Assembly: GCA_037965595.1 (NCBI GenBank)
Contig: CP150183.1
Coordinates: 1,054,001-1,118,000, forward strand
Origin: Alkalihalobacillus sp. FSL W8-0930
GTDB taxonomy: Bacteria > Bacillota > Bacilli > Bacillales > Bacillaceae_D
Length of the DNA stretch: 64,000 nt
Direction of reading: 5' to 3'
Position 1 is the first letter of the stretch. Every line of letters begins with the position of its first letter. Positions 29,880 through 38,495 of this stretch are shown here, one piece after another. The notes beneath the pieces are model-generated. The model ran no database searches and was not told the DNA's origin. It saw nothing but the letters and a program-made list of their open reading frames with translations. The translations under genes and the position numbers were made by a program.

Positions 29880-30635
29880 ATGCTTACTGTGGAACGTCAA
29901 GCAATGATCATGAACGTTTTAAAAGAGAAACATACGGTAAAGCTGAATGAACTTGTAGATTTAACCGGATCTTCGGAGTCTACCATACGCAGAGATCTAA
30001 CAGAATTGGAAAGTGGAAAGAAATTAAAGCGCATACATGGAGGGGCAACACTTCTTCAAAAGAAGCGACTTGAGCCGACCATCGCTGAGAAATCTTCCAA
30101 AAACATTCAAGAAAAACGTCAAATTGCTCAATTCGCGTCAACATTCGTTGAAAAGGGTGACTGTATTTTCTTGGATGCTGGAACAACAACGCTTGAAATG
30201 ATTCCATTTTTAAAAGAGAAACAAGTCGTTGTCGTGACGAATGGGTTGTCAAATGTGGTTGAGCTTGTAGAGGCTGGAATTGAGACGCATGTTGTAGGTG
30301 GTCAAGTAAAGCCAGGCACACGTGCTTTTATTGGACGTAGTGCCATTGAAACGCTTGAATCGTTCCGTTTTGATTGCGCATTCCTAGGAGCGAATGGAAT
30401 TACACCGGAAGACGGATGTACAACACCAGATCCTCAAGAAGCCTTTGTAAAAACGTATGCAAAGAGTCGTTCTAGACAAAGCTACGTGGTAGCAGACCAT
30501 TCGAAATTTGGAGAAGTGTCCTTCGCCAAATTTGCTGAATTAAAAGATGTGACGCTTTTAACAAGTTCTCATCTCGAGGATCATGTTCAGAACACGTATA
30601 AAGAAATAGTAGACATAAAGGTGGTTGCAATATGA
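29880..30635 (+). CDS. fruR: Fructose operon repressor, DeoR family
   Basis: A 251-residue DeoR-type regulator with N-terminal HTH (KLNELVDLTGSSESTIRRDLTELE) and a C-terminal sugar-phosphate sensor domain (DAGTTTLEM, VVTNGL). In Bacillus FruR represses the fru operon until fructose 1-phosphate appears. ATG 29880 is 8 nt after ATAGGAG; the GTG at 29871 would overlap that site. Its stop overlaps the fruK ATG by 4 bp, so they are coupled. Confidence 0.93.
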   Translation: MLTVERQAMIMNVLKEKHTVKLNELVDLTGSSESTIRRDLTELESGKKLKRIHGGATLLQKKRLEPTIAEKSSKNIQEKRQIAQFASTFVEKGDCIFLDAGTTTLEMIPFLKEKQVVVVTNGLSNVVELVEAGIETHVVGGQVKPGTRAFIGRSAIETLESFRFDCAFLGANGITPEDGCTTPDPQEAFVKTYAKSRSRQSYVVADHSKFGEVSFAKFAELKDVTLLTSSHLEDHVQNTYKEIVDIKVVAI

Positions 30636-31546
30636 TATACACGGTCACACTAAACCCGGCTGTTGATTACTTTGTGGAGTTGGATGACCTAAAGCCAGGT
30701 CATGTGAACCGATCCAGGAAAGAGCATAAAGCACCTGGAGGGAAAGGCATTAACGTATCACGTGTATTAAAACGACTAGGACATAATAGTCAAACACTTG
30801 GTTTTATTGGTGGATTTACAGGTGACTACATCATTAATACGTTGCAAGAAGAAAAGATTGAAACAAGCTTTGTTGAGGTTAATGGAGATACGCGCATTAA
30901 CATTAAAATGAAGGCAACAGAAGACGAAACAGAGTTAAATGGTACGTCGCCTGAAGTGACAGAGCAAAATGTAGCAGAGCTCGTTAGCCAGCTTGATCAG
31001 CTTAAAAAGGGTGACACACTAGTGCTTGCAGGCAGTGTTCCTGGAACACTGCCTACATCTATCTACACAGACTGGATTAAACAAGTAAAAGAAAACGGTG
31101 TTAACGTCTTTCTTGATACAAGTGGTGAACCATTTGCCGATGCGGTTGAAGCGGCACCAACGTTCATTAAGCCGAATCATCATGAGCTTTCTGAGCTAGT
31201 TGGAGCAGATATTCAAACACCTGAGCAAGCCGTTCCTTACGTAAGACAGCTTGTTGAAAAGGGCATTGACTATGTATTTGTCACATTTGCTGGTGACGGA
31301 GCCATTCTTGGAACAAAGGAAAAAACTCTTTTTGCTACAACTCCAAAGGGTACGGTTGTAAACTCCGTTGGAGCAGGAGATTCAACACTTGCTGGATTTA
31401 TAGCAGCGAGCATGGATGAATTACCACTAGAGGATGCATTCCGTTTTGCCGTATCTTCAGGTAGCTCAACAGCCTTCTCAAAAGGGTTCTGTGAGTTATC
31501 ACACGTGAAAGAATTAATGAACCAAGTAAACGTATCAACACTCTAA
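30632..31546 (+). CDS. fruK: 1-phosphofructokinase
   Basis: A 304-residue PfkB-family kinase converting fructose 1-phosphate to fructose 1,6-bisphosphate (EC 2.7.1.56). Signature 1 is GGKGINVSRVLKRLG (about residue 37) and signature 2 NSVGAGDSTLAGF (about 247), with the catalytic aspartate in GAGD. Middle gene of fruR-fruK-fruA, overlapping fruR by ATGA. Confidence 0.95.
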   Translation: MIYTVTLNPAVDYFVELDDLKPGHVNRSRKEHKAPGGKGINVSRVLKRLGHNSQTLGFIGGFTGDYIINTLQEEKIETSFVEVNGDTRINIKMKATEDETELNGTSPEVTEQNVAELVSQLDQLKKGDTLVLAGSVPGTLPTSIYTDWIKQVKENGVNVFLDTSGEPFADAVEAAPTFIKPNHHELSELVGADIQTPEQAVPYVRQLVEKGIDYVFVTFAGDGAILGTKEKTLFATTPKGTVVNSVGAGDSTLAGFIAASMDELPLEDAFRFAVSSGSSTAFSKGFCELSHVKELMNQVNVSTL

Positions 31547-31588
31547 TTACAAAAAAAGAGAGCATATTTGGGGGAAAGGTGGATCTTT

Positions 31589-33514
31589 ATGAAGATCTCA
31601 GAACTACTAAAAAAAGATACAATGATTTTAGATCTAAAAGCGACAACGAAGGAAACAGTCATCGATGAGCTCATTACAAAGCTTGATCAAGCGGGTCGCT
31701 TAAAAGATAAACAAGCATACAAAGAAGCAATTCTTGCCAGAGAAGCACAAAGTACAACGGGTTTAGGTGAAGGGATTGCTATTCCTCACGCAAAAACAGC
31801 AGCTGTCCGCACACCAGCAATCGGCTTTGGTCGCTCAACGGCAGGTATTGATTACGAAGCACTTGATGGGCAACCGAGCCAATTGTTCTTTATGATCGCA
31901 GCAAGTGAAGGAGCAAACAACGAGCACTTAGCCACGCTATCTCGTTTAACAACATTCTTAATGGATGACAGCTTCCGTCAAACGATTTTAAACGCTTCTA
32001 GTGAAGATGAAATCTTAGCTGCTATTGATCAAAAGGATGCGGAAAAGGAAGCTGAAGAAGCAGCAGAGGCAGAAGCCGAAGCTGCAAAACAAAACGAATC
32101 ACAATCTTCAGCTGTAAAAGCATCTGACAGCCCTCAAATCTTAGGTGTTACTGGCTGCCCGACTGGGATTGCACACACGTATATGGCAGCAGATGCCCTA
32201 AAAAACAAAGCAGCAGAGTTAGGCTATACTATTAAAGTAGAAACAAATGGTTCAGGCGGAGTGAAAAACAAGCTAACAGCCGCTGAAATCGAAGCAGCTG
32301 ATGCCATTATCGTTGCAGCCGATACAAAAATTGAAATGACTCGATTTGCAGGTAAAAAGGTTATTCAAGCACCAGTAGCTGATGGTGTGCGCAAGCCTAA
32401 AGATCTGATCGATCGTGCTATGTCAGAAAATGCACCAATCTATCAAGCGACTGGCGGATCAAGTAGTGACGATTCTTCCGAGTCTGAGAAAAAGGGTCTA
32501 AACATTTATAAGCACATCATGAACGGTGTATCCAACATGCTACCATTTGTTATCGGTGGCGGGATTTTAATTGCGTTGTCGTTTTTAATTGGTGGATATG
32601 AGCAGGAGGGTGTTATTGCAGAAATGCTTAACGCTATAGGTGGTGGAAACGGGGCATTCGGTTTACTAGTTCCTGTTCTAGCTGCTTTTATAGCAATGAG
32701 TATTGCAGATCGTCCTGGTTTTGCGCCTGGTTTAGTAGCTGGTACGATTGCGATGACCGGAGAAGCAGGTTTCCTTGGAGGTTTAATCGCTGGTTTCTTA
32801 GCTGGTTATATTGCATTACTTGTACGTCAATTAATTAATAAATTACCACAGGTTCTATCTGGTATTGGAAACATTTTATTTACGCCTGTTCTTAACCTTT
32901 TAATTACAGGTACGATCATGCTTTTAATTGTTACTCCGCTTGCAAGTGTAAACTTAGGATTACAAAGCTGGTTAAATGGTTTAGGAACAGCAAATATGAT
33001 TATTCTAGGTGTTGTACTAGGTGGAATGATGGCAGTTGACATGGGTGGTCCAGTGAACAAAGCCGCATTTACCTTTGGTATTGCGATGATCGACGCTGGT
33101 AACCTTGCTCCACACGCAGCTGTAATGGCTGGGGGTATGGCTCCACCAATCGGGATTGCCCTTGCTACAACGTTCTTCCGTAGTAAGTTCTCTAAAAAGG
33201 ATCGTCAATCTGGTCCAACAAACTATCTGCTTGGTTTGTCCTTTATTACAGAAGGTGCAATTCCATTCGCTGCAGCGGATCCACTTCGAGTGATACCAGC
33301 CGCAGTAGCTGGTTCTGCCTTAGCAGGTGGATTGACAGCATTTTTCGGAGTGTTACTTCCAGCTCCACACGGTGGTATCTTTGTATTCCCTCTTGTTAAC
33401 CAAGGAGAAAATTGGGTTCCATATGCACTCTTTTACCTACTAGCTGTAGTTCTAGGAGCAATCCTAACGGCCATCCTTCTAGGTATTTTCAAAAAGAAAG
33501 TCATCGAAGATTAA
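31589..33514 (+). CDS. fruA: PTS fructose-specific EIIABC component
   Basis: A 641-residue fused permease: EIIA (His67 in GIAIPHAKT), an Ala/Glu-rich linker (about 150-175), EIIB (Cys190 in GVTGCPTGIAHTYMAAD) and EIIC with about nine helices from residue 315. It imports fructose as fructose 1-phosphate for FruK. I place the start at ATG 31589 behind GGGGGAAAGGTGG rather than at the upstream TTG 31568, which precedes this ribosome site. Last gene of the fru operon, closed by a terminator at 33528. Confidence 0.95.
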   Translation: MKISELLKKDTMILDLKATTKETVIDELITKLDQAGRLKDKQAYKEAILAREAQSTTGLGEGIAIPHAKTAAVRTPAIGFGRSTAGIDYEALDGQPSQLFFMIAASEGANNEHLATLSRLTTFLMDDSFRQTILNASSEDEILAAIDQKDAEKEAEEAAEAEAEAAKQNESQSSAVKASDSPQILGVTGCPTGIAHTYMAADALKNKAAELGYTIKVETNGSGGVKNKLTAAEIEAADAIIVAADTKIEMTRFAGKKVIQAPVADGVRKPKDLIDRAMSENAPIYQATGGSSSDDSSESEKKGLNIYKHIMNGVSNMLPFVIGGGILIALSFLIGGYEQEGVIAEMLNAIGGGNGAFGLLVPVLAAFIAMSIADRPGFAPGLVAGTIAMTGEAGFLGGLIAGFLAGYIALLVRQLINKLPQVLSGIGNILFTPVLNLLITGTIMLLIVTPLASVNLGLQSWLNGLGTANMIILGVVLGGMMAVDMGGPVNKAAFTFGIAMIDAGNLAPHAAVMAGGMAPPIGIALATTFFRSKFSKKDRQSGPTNYLLGLSFITEGAIPFAAADPLRVIPAAVAGSALAGGLTAFFGVLLPAPHGGIFVFPLVNQGENWVPYALFYLLAVVLGAILTAILLGIFKKKVIED

Positions 33515-33527
33515 TTCATATTACAGA

Positions 33528-33556
33528 CCTGTCTGGATTTCCAGACAGGTTTTTTT
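33528..33556 (+). terminator. Terminator of the fru operon
   Basis: CCTGTCTGG (33528-33536) and CCAGACAGG (33541-33549) form a perfect 9-bp stem with a 4-nt loop and a seven-T tail. Confidence 0.92.
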
Positions 33557-33609
33557 GATGAATTTTTACCGGCATGAGCGCACTTACAGCATTTTATAAA
33601 AAAAACGAT

Positions 33610-33635
33610 GTTTAACAACTGTTTTAGAAGGGTTT
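33610..33635 (+). promoter_or_regulatory. Candidate sigma-B-type promoter upstream of ectD
   Basis: GTTTAA (33610-33615), 14-bp spacer, GGGTTT (33630-33635). The Bacillus sigma-B consensus is GTTTWW-N12-15-GGGWAW, so only one -10 base deviates. Stress control of ectD would make sense, but the match is short and untested. Confidence 0.4.
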
Positions 33636-33672
33636 TGTATACAGTGTAACCAAGATTAGGAGGGATGGCTCA

Positions 33673-33705
33673 ATGAGCATGTGTTGGCGCTCGCACTTGT
33701 TTTAG
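33673..33705 (+). CDS. Possible 10-residue leader ORF before ectD
   Basis: ATG 33673 lies 8 nt after AGGAGGG (33658-33664) and encodes MSMCWRSHLF before TAG. A strong ribosome site in front of such a short frame, 110 nt upstream of ectD, suggests a leader peptide; chance is the alternative. The remaining sequence up to ectD shows no other structure I can name. Confidence 0.3.
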   Translation: MSMCWRSHLF

Positions 33706-33815
33706 GCGCGAAGACCACATTGAAACTTTCGAATAGTGAATTAGCACCGAGAAGCCGACAGAATCGTGAGGAAAGTCAAATAAATACTCGGGAACCGTAC
33801 TAGGAGGTAAGTGAA

Positions 33816-34754
33816 ATGGACATGAACATTGATTTATATCCCTCAAGGGTAAGCAGCAAGGCAACGATAAAAGAAAGAAAGGATCCAATCATCCATTCAA
33901 ATGGAGGAAATGGTCCATTAAAGCAAACTGAGTTAACTTCCTATGAAGAAAATGGATACTTAATGATTGAGAAGCTATTTACGGATGAAGAAGTAGAGTT
34001 AATGAAAAAAGAATTAGAAAAGACGATAAAAGAAAATCAATCAAGAGATTCAGCAGATGTTATTAAAGAGCCTGGCAGCAACGAGATTCGCTCCGTTTTT
34101 GAAATCCATAAAGACAGCGGTTTCTTTGAATTGTTGTCTAAGAATGAGCGCATTGTTAAAATTGCCGAGCAGTTGCTAGGAAGTCAGGTATACATTAACC
34201 AATCTCGTATTAATTTCAAGCCTGGTTTTAAAGGAAAAGAATTTTATTGGCATTCTGACTTTGAAACATGGCACGTGGAGGATGGGATGCAGCATATGCG
34301 CGCGGTGAGCTGCTCGATTATCTTAACGGATAATTATGAGTTTAATGGACCGTTAATGCTGATTCCGGGCTCCCATAAGTGGTATGTGTCTTGTGCTGGG
34401 ACAACTCCAGACGCCAACTTTAAATCATCTCTACAAAAGCAAGAAGCAGGGACTCCAGACAACGATAGCTTAAGCTGGTTAACAGAAGAAGCAGGTGGTC
34501 GAATTGATCGTGCGACTGGTCCAGCTGGTTCGGTGTTATTTTTTGAATGTAATACGATGCACGGGTCAAATGGGAATCTCTCCCCTTACCCAAGGAGTAA
34601 TGTGTTTTTCGTATTTAATTCGATTAAGAATATTATAGGGAAGCCTTACTCAGGGCAAGATCCGAGACCGGAATTTTTGGCAAATCGTGATGAGGTGAAG
34701 CCAATTGAATCTGTTCGGGCAGATTCATTAACCAAACACGAAATCCACCATTAA
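33816..34754 (+). CDS. ectD: Ectoine hydroxylase
   Basis: A 312-residue non-haem Fe(II)/2-oxoglutarate dioxygenase that converts ectoine to 5-hydroxyectoine, a compatible solute (EC 1.14.11.55). The family hallmark FYWHSDFETWHVEDGM carries the iron-binding His and Asp, and the distal His is in CNTMHGSNGN. The N terminus DLYPSR...ERKDPI also matches EctD. Start ATG with AGGAGGTAAG. ectABC are not adjacent, so this is a detached ectD that needs ectoine made or imported elsewhere. It marks a salt-adapted organism. Confidence 0.93.
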   Translation: MDMNIDLYPSRVSSKATIKERKDPIIHSNGGNGPLKQTELTSYEENGYLMIEKLFTDEEVELMKKELEKTIKENQSRDSADVIKEPGSNEIRSVFEIHKDSGFFELLSKNERIVKIAEQLLGSQVYINQSRINFKPGFKGKEFYWHSDFETWHVEDGMQHMRAVSCSIILTDNYEFNGPLMLIPGSHKWYVSCAGTTPDANFKSSLQKQEAGTPDNDSLSWLTEEAGGRIDRATGPAGSVLFFECNTMHGSNGNLSPYPRSNVFFVFNSIKNIIGKPYSGQDPRPEFLANRDEVKPIESVRADSLTKHEIHH

Positions 34755-34875
34755 ACAAAAAAACCTTTAAAATCCATATGAAGCACTGTTAGTTTTCCTG
34801 GGAAATAAATCTTGCCGTTTTTAAGGTTAAGGTGGCGAATACTAGGGGAATAGAGGAATGAGTGGAGGAATGCAT

Positions 34876-35112
34876 ATGAAGCTTATTTCCTATTCCTATC
34901 AAAAAAGAGGAAAGATGAAGGCCATTTATGATCGTTTCTCTGAATCGCCAGTCATTTTTTGCAAAATAAATGGCTATTATTTTGTTTACTATGTTAGATG
35001 GTCGGAGAATGATCCAATCGTAACAACTCAAGATTTGGTTGATATGGAAATCGAATTGAATTTAGAGATGGAAACGATTGAAGCATATCGAAGAAGAAAA
35101 CGGTACAAGTAA
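34876..35112 (+). CDS. Small conserved-looking protein of unknown function
   Basis: About 78 residues, basic at the C terminus (EAYRRRKRYK) with an aromatic middle (KINGYYFVYYVRW). No family recognised. ATG 34876 is 7 nt after GTGGAGG; in-frame ATG 34870 and ATG 34858 are weaker alternatives. It lies between ectD and mreBH and ends at a terminator shared with mreBH. Good ribosome site and codon pattern make it likely real. Confidence 0.6.
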   Translation: MKLISYSYQKRGKMKAIYDRFSESPVIFCKINGYYFVYYVRWSENDPIVTTQDLVDMEIELNLEMETIEAYRRRKRYK

Positions 35113-35120
35113 ACAAAGAA

Positions 35121-35157
35121 AAGGCGAATGGCCCACATGGACATTCGCCTTATTTCT
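35121..35157. terminator. Bidirectional terminator between the small gene and mreBH
   Basis: AAGGCGAATG (35121-35130) pairs perfectly with CATTCGCCTT (35142-35151), with T-rich sequence on both sides. The stem begins with the same GGCGAATG word as the palindrome of the dispersed repeats. Confidence 0.8.
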
Positions 35158-35160
35158 TAG

Positions 35161-36165
35161 TTACACCGTTGCTTTTTGTAATTTATCAATAAATTTCAAA
35201 GAGCGTCCAGTACCAATTGCTACTGATTCAAGAGGATTAGGTGCTATGTGCACAGGAACAGAGATTTCATTAGATAACCAGTCCTGTATTCCTTTAAGCA
35301 ATGCTCCGCCACCAGTAATTAGAACGCCACGGTCCACGATATCTCCACTTAATTCTGGAGGACAATCTTCAAGTGTAGAACGAACAGCTTCAAGAATTTG
35401 AAGTAAGTGCTCACTAATTGCATGGCGTACCTCATCTGATTGTAAGGCAACCGTTTTAGGGAGTCCGTTCACAAGATCACGACCTCGAACTTCCATACTC
35501 AAGATTTCGTGGTCAATTGGTGCATAGCCAATCTCCATCTTGATTTGTTCCGCAGTGCGTTCACCAATTAAAACGTTATATTGCTTGCGAACATGCTGGA
35601 TGATTGCTTCGTCAAGCTTGTCCCCACCAATACGTACAGAGTTACATGATACAACCCCGCCAAACGAAATAATTGCTACTTCCGTTGTACCTCCACCGAT
35701 GTCAACTACAACGTTTGCTGTAGGCTCTTCAACGGGTAGGTCAGCACCAATTGCAGCTGCAACAGGCTCTTCAATGACATGAACATTTTTAGCGCCACAG
35801 CTACGAACAGCATCTAAGATTGCACGACGCTCTACAGACGTTGAGCCTGATGGTGCACAAACAACAACATTTGGTTTTCTTAGCGTTCCAATTTGTTTGC
35901 TAGCTTTTTTCATAATTGCTTTTAACATACTGCTTGTTACGTCAAAATCTGCAATAACGCCATCACGTAATGGGCGAACAGCAACGATATGAGAAGGTGT
36001 TTTACCAACCATACTTTTTGCCTCTGCACCTACTGCAAGAACGTCACGAGTTTCTGTATTAAGAGCCACTACTGAAGGCTCATTTAATATAATGCCTTTG
36101 TCTTTACTATAAACAAGAATATTTGCAGTTCCTAAATCAATACCAATCTCTGCATTTGAAAACAT
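35161..36165 (-). CDS. mreBH: Actin-like cell-shape protein MreBH
   Basis: A 334-residue MreB-family ATPase that polymerises at the membrane and guides cylindrical cell-wall synthesis. ATP-binding motifs are visible: [28 protein letters not shown] and [11 protein letters not shown]. The start [21 protein letters not shown] and length match MreBH (335 residues in B. subtilis) better than MreB or Mbl, and as with mreBH it stands alone, outside an mreCD operon. MreBH organises lateral wall hydrolases such as LytE. Start ATG at 36165. Confidence 0.93.
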   Translation of the reverse strand: MFSNAEIGIDLGTANILVYSKDKGIILNEPSVVALNTETRDVLAVGAEAKSMVGKTPSHIVAVRPLRDGVIADFDVTSSMLKAIMKKASKQIGTLRKPNVVVCAPSGSTSVERRAILDAVRSCGAKNVHVIEEPVAAAIGADLPVEEPTANVVVDIGGGTTEVAIISFGGVVSCNSVRIGGDKLDEAIIQHVRKQYNVLIGERTAEQIKMEIGYAPIDHEILSMEVRGRDLVNGLPKTVALQSDEVRHAISEHLLQILEAVRSTLEDCPPELSGDIVDRGVLITGGGALLKGIQDWLSNEISVPVHIAPNPLESVAIGTGRSLKFIDKLQKATV

Positions 36166-36388
36166 AGACTCACCAACTTTTCATAGAAATACTCATTAGG
36201 CTCCATTTTAACAAGATATTACCCGTAAAAAAAGGGTCGGAACGCTTATCTACTATGTAAGAATGTGAGATTTGTTGAGGATTTTATCATAGGTCTTGAT
36301 CAGTAAGAAACAAATGTATATTGGGGGAAAATGAATGATCTGTTAAACTAAAACTAGCAAAGCCAGACATTAGTGGAAGGTGATGAAC

Positions 36389-36787
36389 GTGGAGACGGAT
36401 AAAAGTATTATTTTATTTGATGGAGTATGCAATTTATGTAATAAAGGTGTAGATTTCATCATAAAACGAGATAAACATCGCTATTTTCATTTTGCCTCAA
36501 TTCAATCTGAAATTGGTCAAACGCTAATGGAAAAGTACTCAATTGGAGAAGATGTAGATTCAATGATACTCATTGAAAATGGTCGCGCCTATACTCATGA
36601 TCGTGGAGTTCTAAAGATTATTTCTCACTTACCTCTTCGTTGGAAGATCTTTAAAGTTGCATACATTCTTCCTCCAGCTTTGAGAAAAGCCTGCTACCAA
36701 CTTGTGGCAAAGTATCGCCATCATTTCTTTGGGAAAAGTGAATCCTGTCGTCTACCTACTAAAGAGGAACGTGCGCAATTCTTATAA
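36389..36787 (+). CDS. yuxK: DCC-family thiol-disulfide oxidoreductase-like protein (YuxK)
   Basis: About 132 residues of the DUF393/DCC family, with the defining motif FDGVCNLCN near the N terminus and SESCRLPT near the C terminus. Members are presumed thiol-disulfide oxidoreductases with a thioredoxin-like fold; the substrate is unknown. GTG 36389 sits 8 nt after TGGAAGG; the ATG at 36383 and GTG at 36380 are nearer to it than usual. Divergent from mreBH. Confidence 0.8.
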   Translation: METDKSIILFDGVCNLCNKGVDFIIKRDKHRYFHFASIQSEIGQTLMEKYSIGEDVDSMILIENGRAYTHDRGVLKIISHLPLRWKIFKVAYILPPALRKACYQLVAKYRHHFFGKSESCRLPTKEERAQFL

Positions 36788-36823
36788 ATTTGTGAAGATT
36801 TTTCAATACTTTAAGCAGGAACA

Positions 36824-36852
36824 TTTAGCAAAAGATCGAACCATGATATACT
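36824..36852 (+). promoter_or_regulatory. Sigma-A promoter before the 110-residue gene
   Basis: TTTAGC (36824-36829), 17-bp spacer, TATACT (36847-36852), 55 bp upstream of the start codon. Confidence 0.5.
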
Positions 36853-36906
36853 AGCAAAAAGGTGTAGCTAAGATATGACTTGCTGCATCATTAGGAGGGG
36901 ACATAG

Positions 36907-37239
36907 ATGGAAGTCAATCACAACGAGACGTACTTCAAAGAAAGATTGGAACATGCGAAAATTCAATTTGAGCGTACAATTGACTGTAAGCATACGGAGT
37001 TTGATGACCTTTACCCTTATATGACAGAACAACCACAGTTTTTCTGGTATAAGCGATATGTTGCTTGGCAGGAGCTTTTAACCTTTGTGCGTGTAGCCGA
37101 GGATTTTAAGTATAAATGGACTGAGTTGTTTACACAAAAACAAGCTGCTTACATTCAATCTCGCATTCTCGATGCAAAGGTTTTAGATGATTGGTATGAA
37201 GAGCAAGAGCTTGAAGCAGAACAAGAACAATCACAGTAA
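36907..37239 (+). CDS. Uncharacterised 110-residue protein
   Basis: A soluble, acidic protein rich in aromatic residues (PQFFWYKRYVAWQELLTF) with a glutamate-rich tail (EEQELEAEQEQ). I do not recognise a family. ATG with TTAGGAGGGG upstream, its own promoter (36824) and terminator (37253), so it is a monocistronic real gene. Confidence 0.7.
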   Translation: MEVNHNETYFKERLEHAKIQFERTIDCKHTEFDDLYPYMTEQPQFFWYKRYVAWQELLTFVRVAEDFKYKWTELFTQKQAAYIQSRILDAKVLDDWYEEQELEAEQEQSQ

Positions 37240-37252
37240 TTGAGTTGATATA

Positions 37253-37290
37253 CGAGGGTGGTACCCAGACATGGGCCACCCTCGTTTTTT
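37253..37290 (+). terminator. Terminator after the 110-residue gene
   Basis: CGAGGGTGG (37253-37261) pairs with CCACCCTCG (37276-37284), six Ts follow. The inner TACCC/TGGG extends the stem. Confidence 0.9.
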
Positions 37291-37540
37291 ATGCGAAGGT
37301 GATTTTTGATTGCGTATGGTGATGGACGCTTTCGATCTCATCTTCTATATCATACGTGATCTCATCGTTTGTTGGTAAGTCATCATAGTATTGAATGATC
37401 TTAAATTCAGTTAATGACACTAGCAGGTAGGAAAAACGTTCGTCTTCATCTTCAAGTAAGGCATAAAGATGTTTATTTTTAGCATAAATTAATTCTCCGG
37501 CTTGTCTCTTTTCATCTTTACGATTAAGTAAGACCTCCAT
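37289..37540 (-). CDS. Uncharacterised 83-residue protein
   Basis: A small acidic protein (TNDEITYDIEDEIESVHHH near the C terminus) with a beta-rich look (GELIYAKNKHLYALLED, RFSYLLVSLTEFKIIQYY). No family recognised with certainty; size is similar to the YueH group of Bacillus. ATG preceded by TTGGAGAGAG on the minus strand supports a real gene. It overlaps the tail of the convergent terminator. Confidence 0.6.
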   Translation of the reverse strand: MEVLLNRKDEKRQAGELIYAKNKHLYALLEDEDERFSYLLVSLTEFKIIQYYDDLPTNDEITYDIEDEIESVHHHTQSKITFA

Positions 37541-37589
37541 TATACTCTCTCCAATCTTTCATGGTTTCATAGACAATTGAGAGCGAACC

Positions 37590-37748
37590 TTAAGATTCGC
37601 TTGACTCTGACTTCTTTGATTGTTTGTGATTTGATGTGTTTCCACCATTATCAACTAACTCACTTGCTACCTCTTGATTAAAAAGGGTTTCAGTAGGTGT
37701 TTGGTTATTTGTTAATGCTTTATTTTTTTGTGGATCACGCTTATGCAT
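37590..37748 (-). CDS. Small 52-residue ORF, hydrophilic
   Basis: On the minus strand, ATG at 37748 lies 8 nt after TAGGAGG and encodes 52 residues, lysine-rich at the start (MHKRDPQKNKALTNNQ) and serine/lysine-rich at the end. It has no hydrophobic core. The FNQEVASEL stretch loosely recalls the EFASET repeat of gamma-type small acid-soluble spore proteins, but the similarity is too short to name it. The ribosome site is excellent. Confidence 0.5.
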   Translation of the reverse strand: MHKRDPQKNKALTNNQTPTETLFNQEVASELVDNGGNTSNHKQSKKSESSES

Positions 37749-37841
37749 ATGAACAGCCTCCTATCACATTTTGGGTTACACTAGAGATAACATTAGTATT
37801 GGGTTTATTAACTGATTTCATACAAAGAGAAGGTGGATATT

Positions 37842-38483
37842 TTGGCAAAAGGTAAGTTTTACGTAGTGTGGAAGGGAATCCAACCAGGAATCTATACAAG
37901 CTGGGCAGCATGTGAGGCTCAGGTGAAGGGGTTTCCTGGGGCAAGATTTAAATCCTTCCCATCAAAAGCGGAAGCAGAAGCGGCGTTTCATTCAAAACCA
38001 GGTTCAACAACAGCTAAAACAACAAAATCAACTAGCTTTAGAAAAAAAACGGAAGCTCCAGTAAGCAAAGATAAAATAATCTGGGAAAGTATCTCCGTAG
38101 ATGTTGGATCAAGGGGAAATCCGGGTATAGTTGAATATAAAGGTGTTGATACCAAGACAGGTGAAATTCTTTTCTCCCACGGAGAAATACATATCGGTAC
38201 AAACAATATGGGAGAGTTTCTAGCAATCGTTCACGGACTCGCTTATTTAAAAGAACGTAATGATTCAACGACGCCCGTCTATTCTGACTCAAGAACAGCG
38301 ATCAAATGGGTGAAGGACCGGAAAGCCAATTCAAGCTTGGAGCGTTCAATAAAAACTGAAGAAATGTGGATGTTAATTGATCGAGCTGAAAAGTGGCTTG
38401 CGACAAACCAATATAAAAATCCTATTCTTAAGTGGGAAACAAAGCACTGGGGAGAAATTAAAGCAGACTACGGCCGAAAATAA
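37842..38483 (+). CDS. rnhA: Ribonuclease HI with N-terminal hybrid-binding domain
   Basis: About 213 residues: an N-terminal Cauli_VI/RHBD domain (KFYVVWKGIQPGIYTSWAACEAQVKGF), a variable linker, then the RNase H domain. Catalytic acids are visible: Asp in SVDVGSRGNPG, Glu in NNMGEFLAI, Asp in YSDSRTAIKWV and Asp in GEIKADYGRK. It cleaves RNA in RNA:DNA hybrids (EC 3.1.26.4). The sequence strongly recalls B. halodurans RNase HI used in structural work. TTG 37842 is favoured over GTG 37833 because AGAAGGTGG lies just upstream and MAKGKFYVVWKG is the family start. Confidence 0.93.
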   Translation: MAKGKFYVVWKGIQPGIYTSWAACEAQVKGFPGARFKSFPSKAEAEAAFHSKPGSTTAKTTKSTSFRKKTEAPVSKDKIIWESISVDVGSRGNPGIVEYKGVDTKTGEILFSHGEIHIGTNNMGEFLAIVHGLAYLKERNDSTTPVYSDSRTAIKWVKDRKANSSLERSIKTEEMWMLIDRAEKWLATNQYKNPILKWETKHWGEIKADYGRK

Positions 38484-38495
38484 GGAGGAATTCGC

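Noticed and set aside
37253-37284. GGGTGGTACC resembling the T-box antiterminator motif
   Set aside because: It is part of a simple perfect-stem terminator after the 110-residue gene, with no specifier-loop leader and no aminoacyl-tRNA or amino-acid gene downstream.
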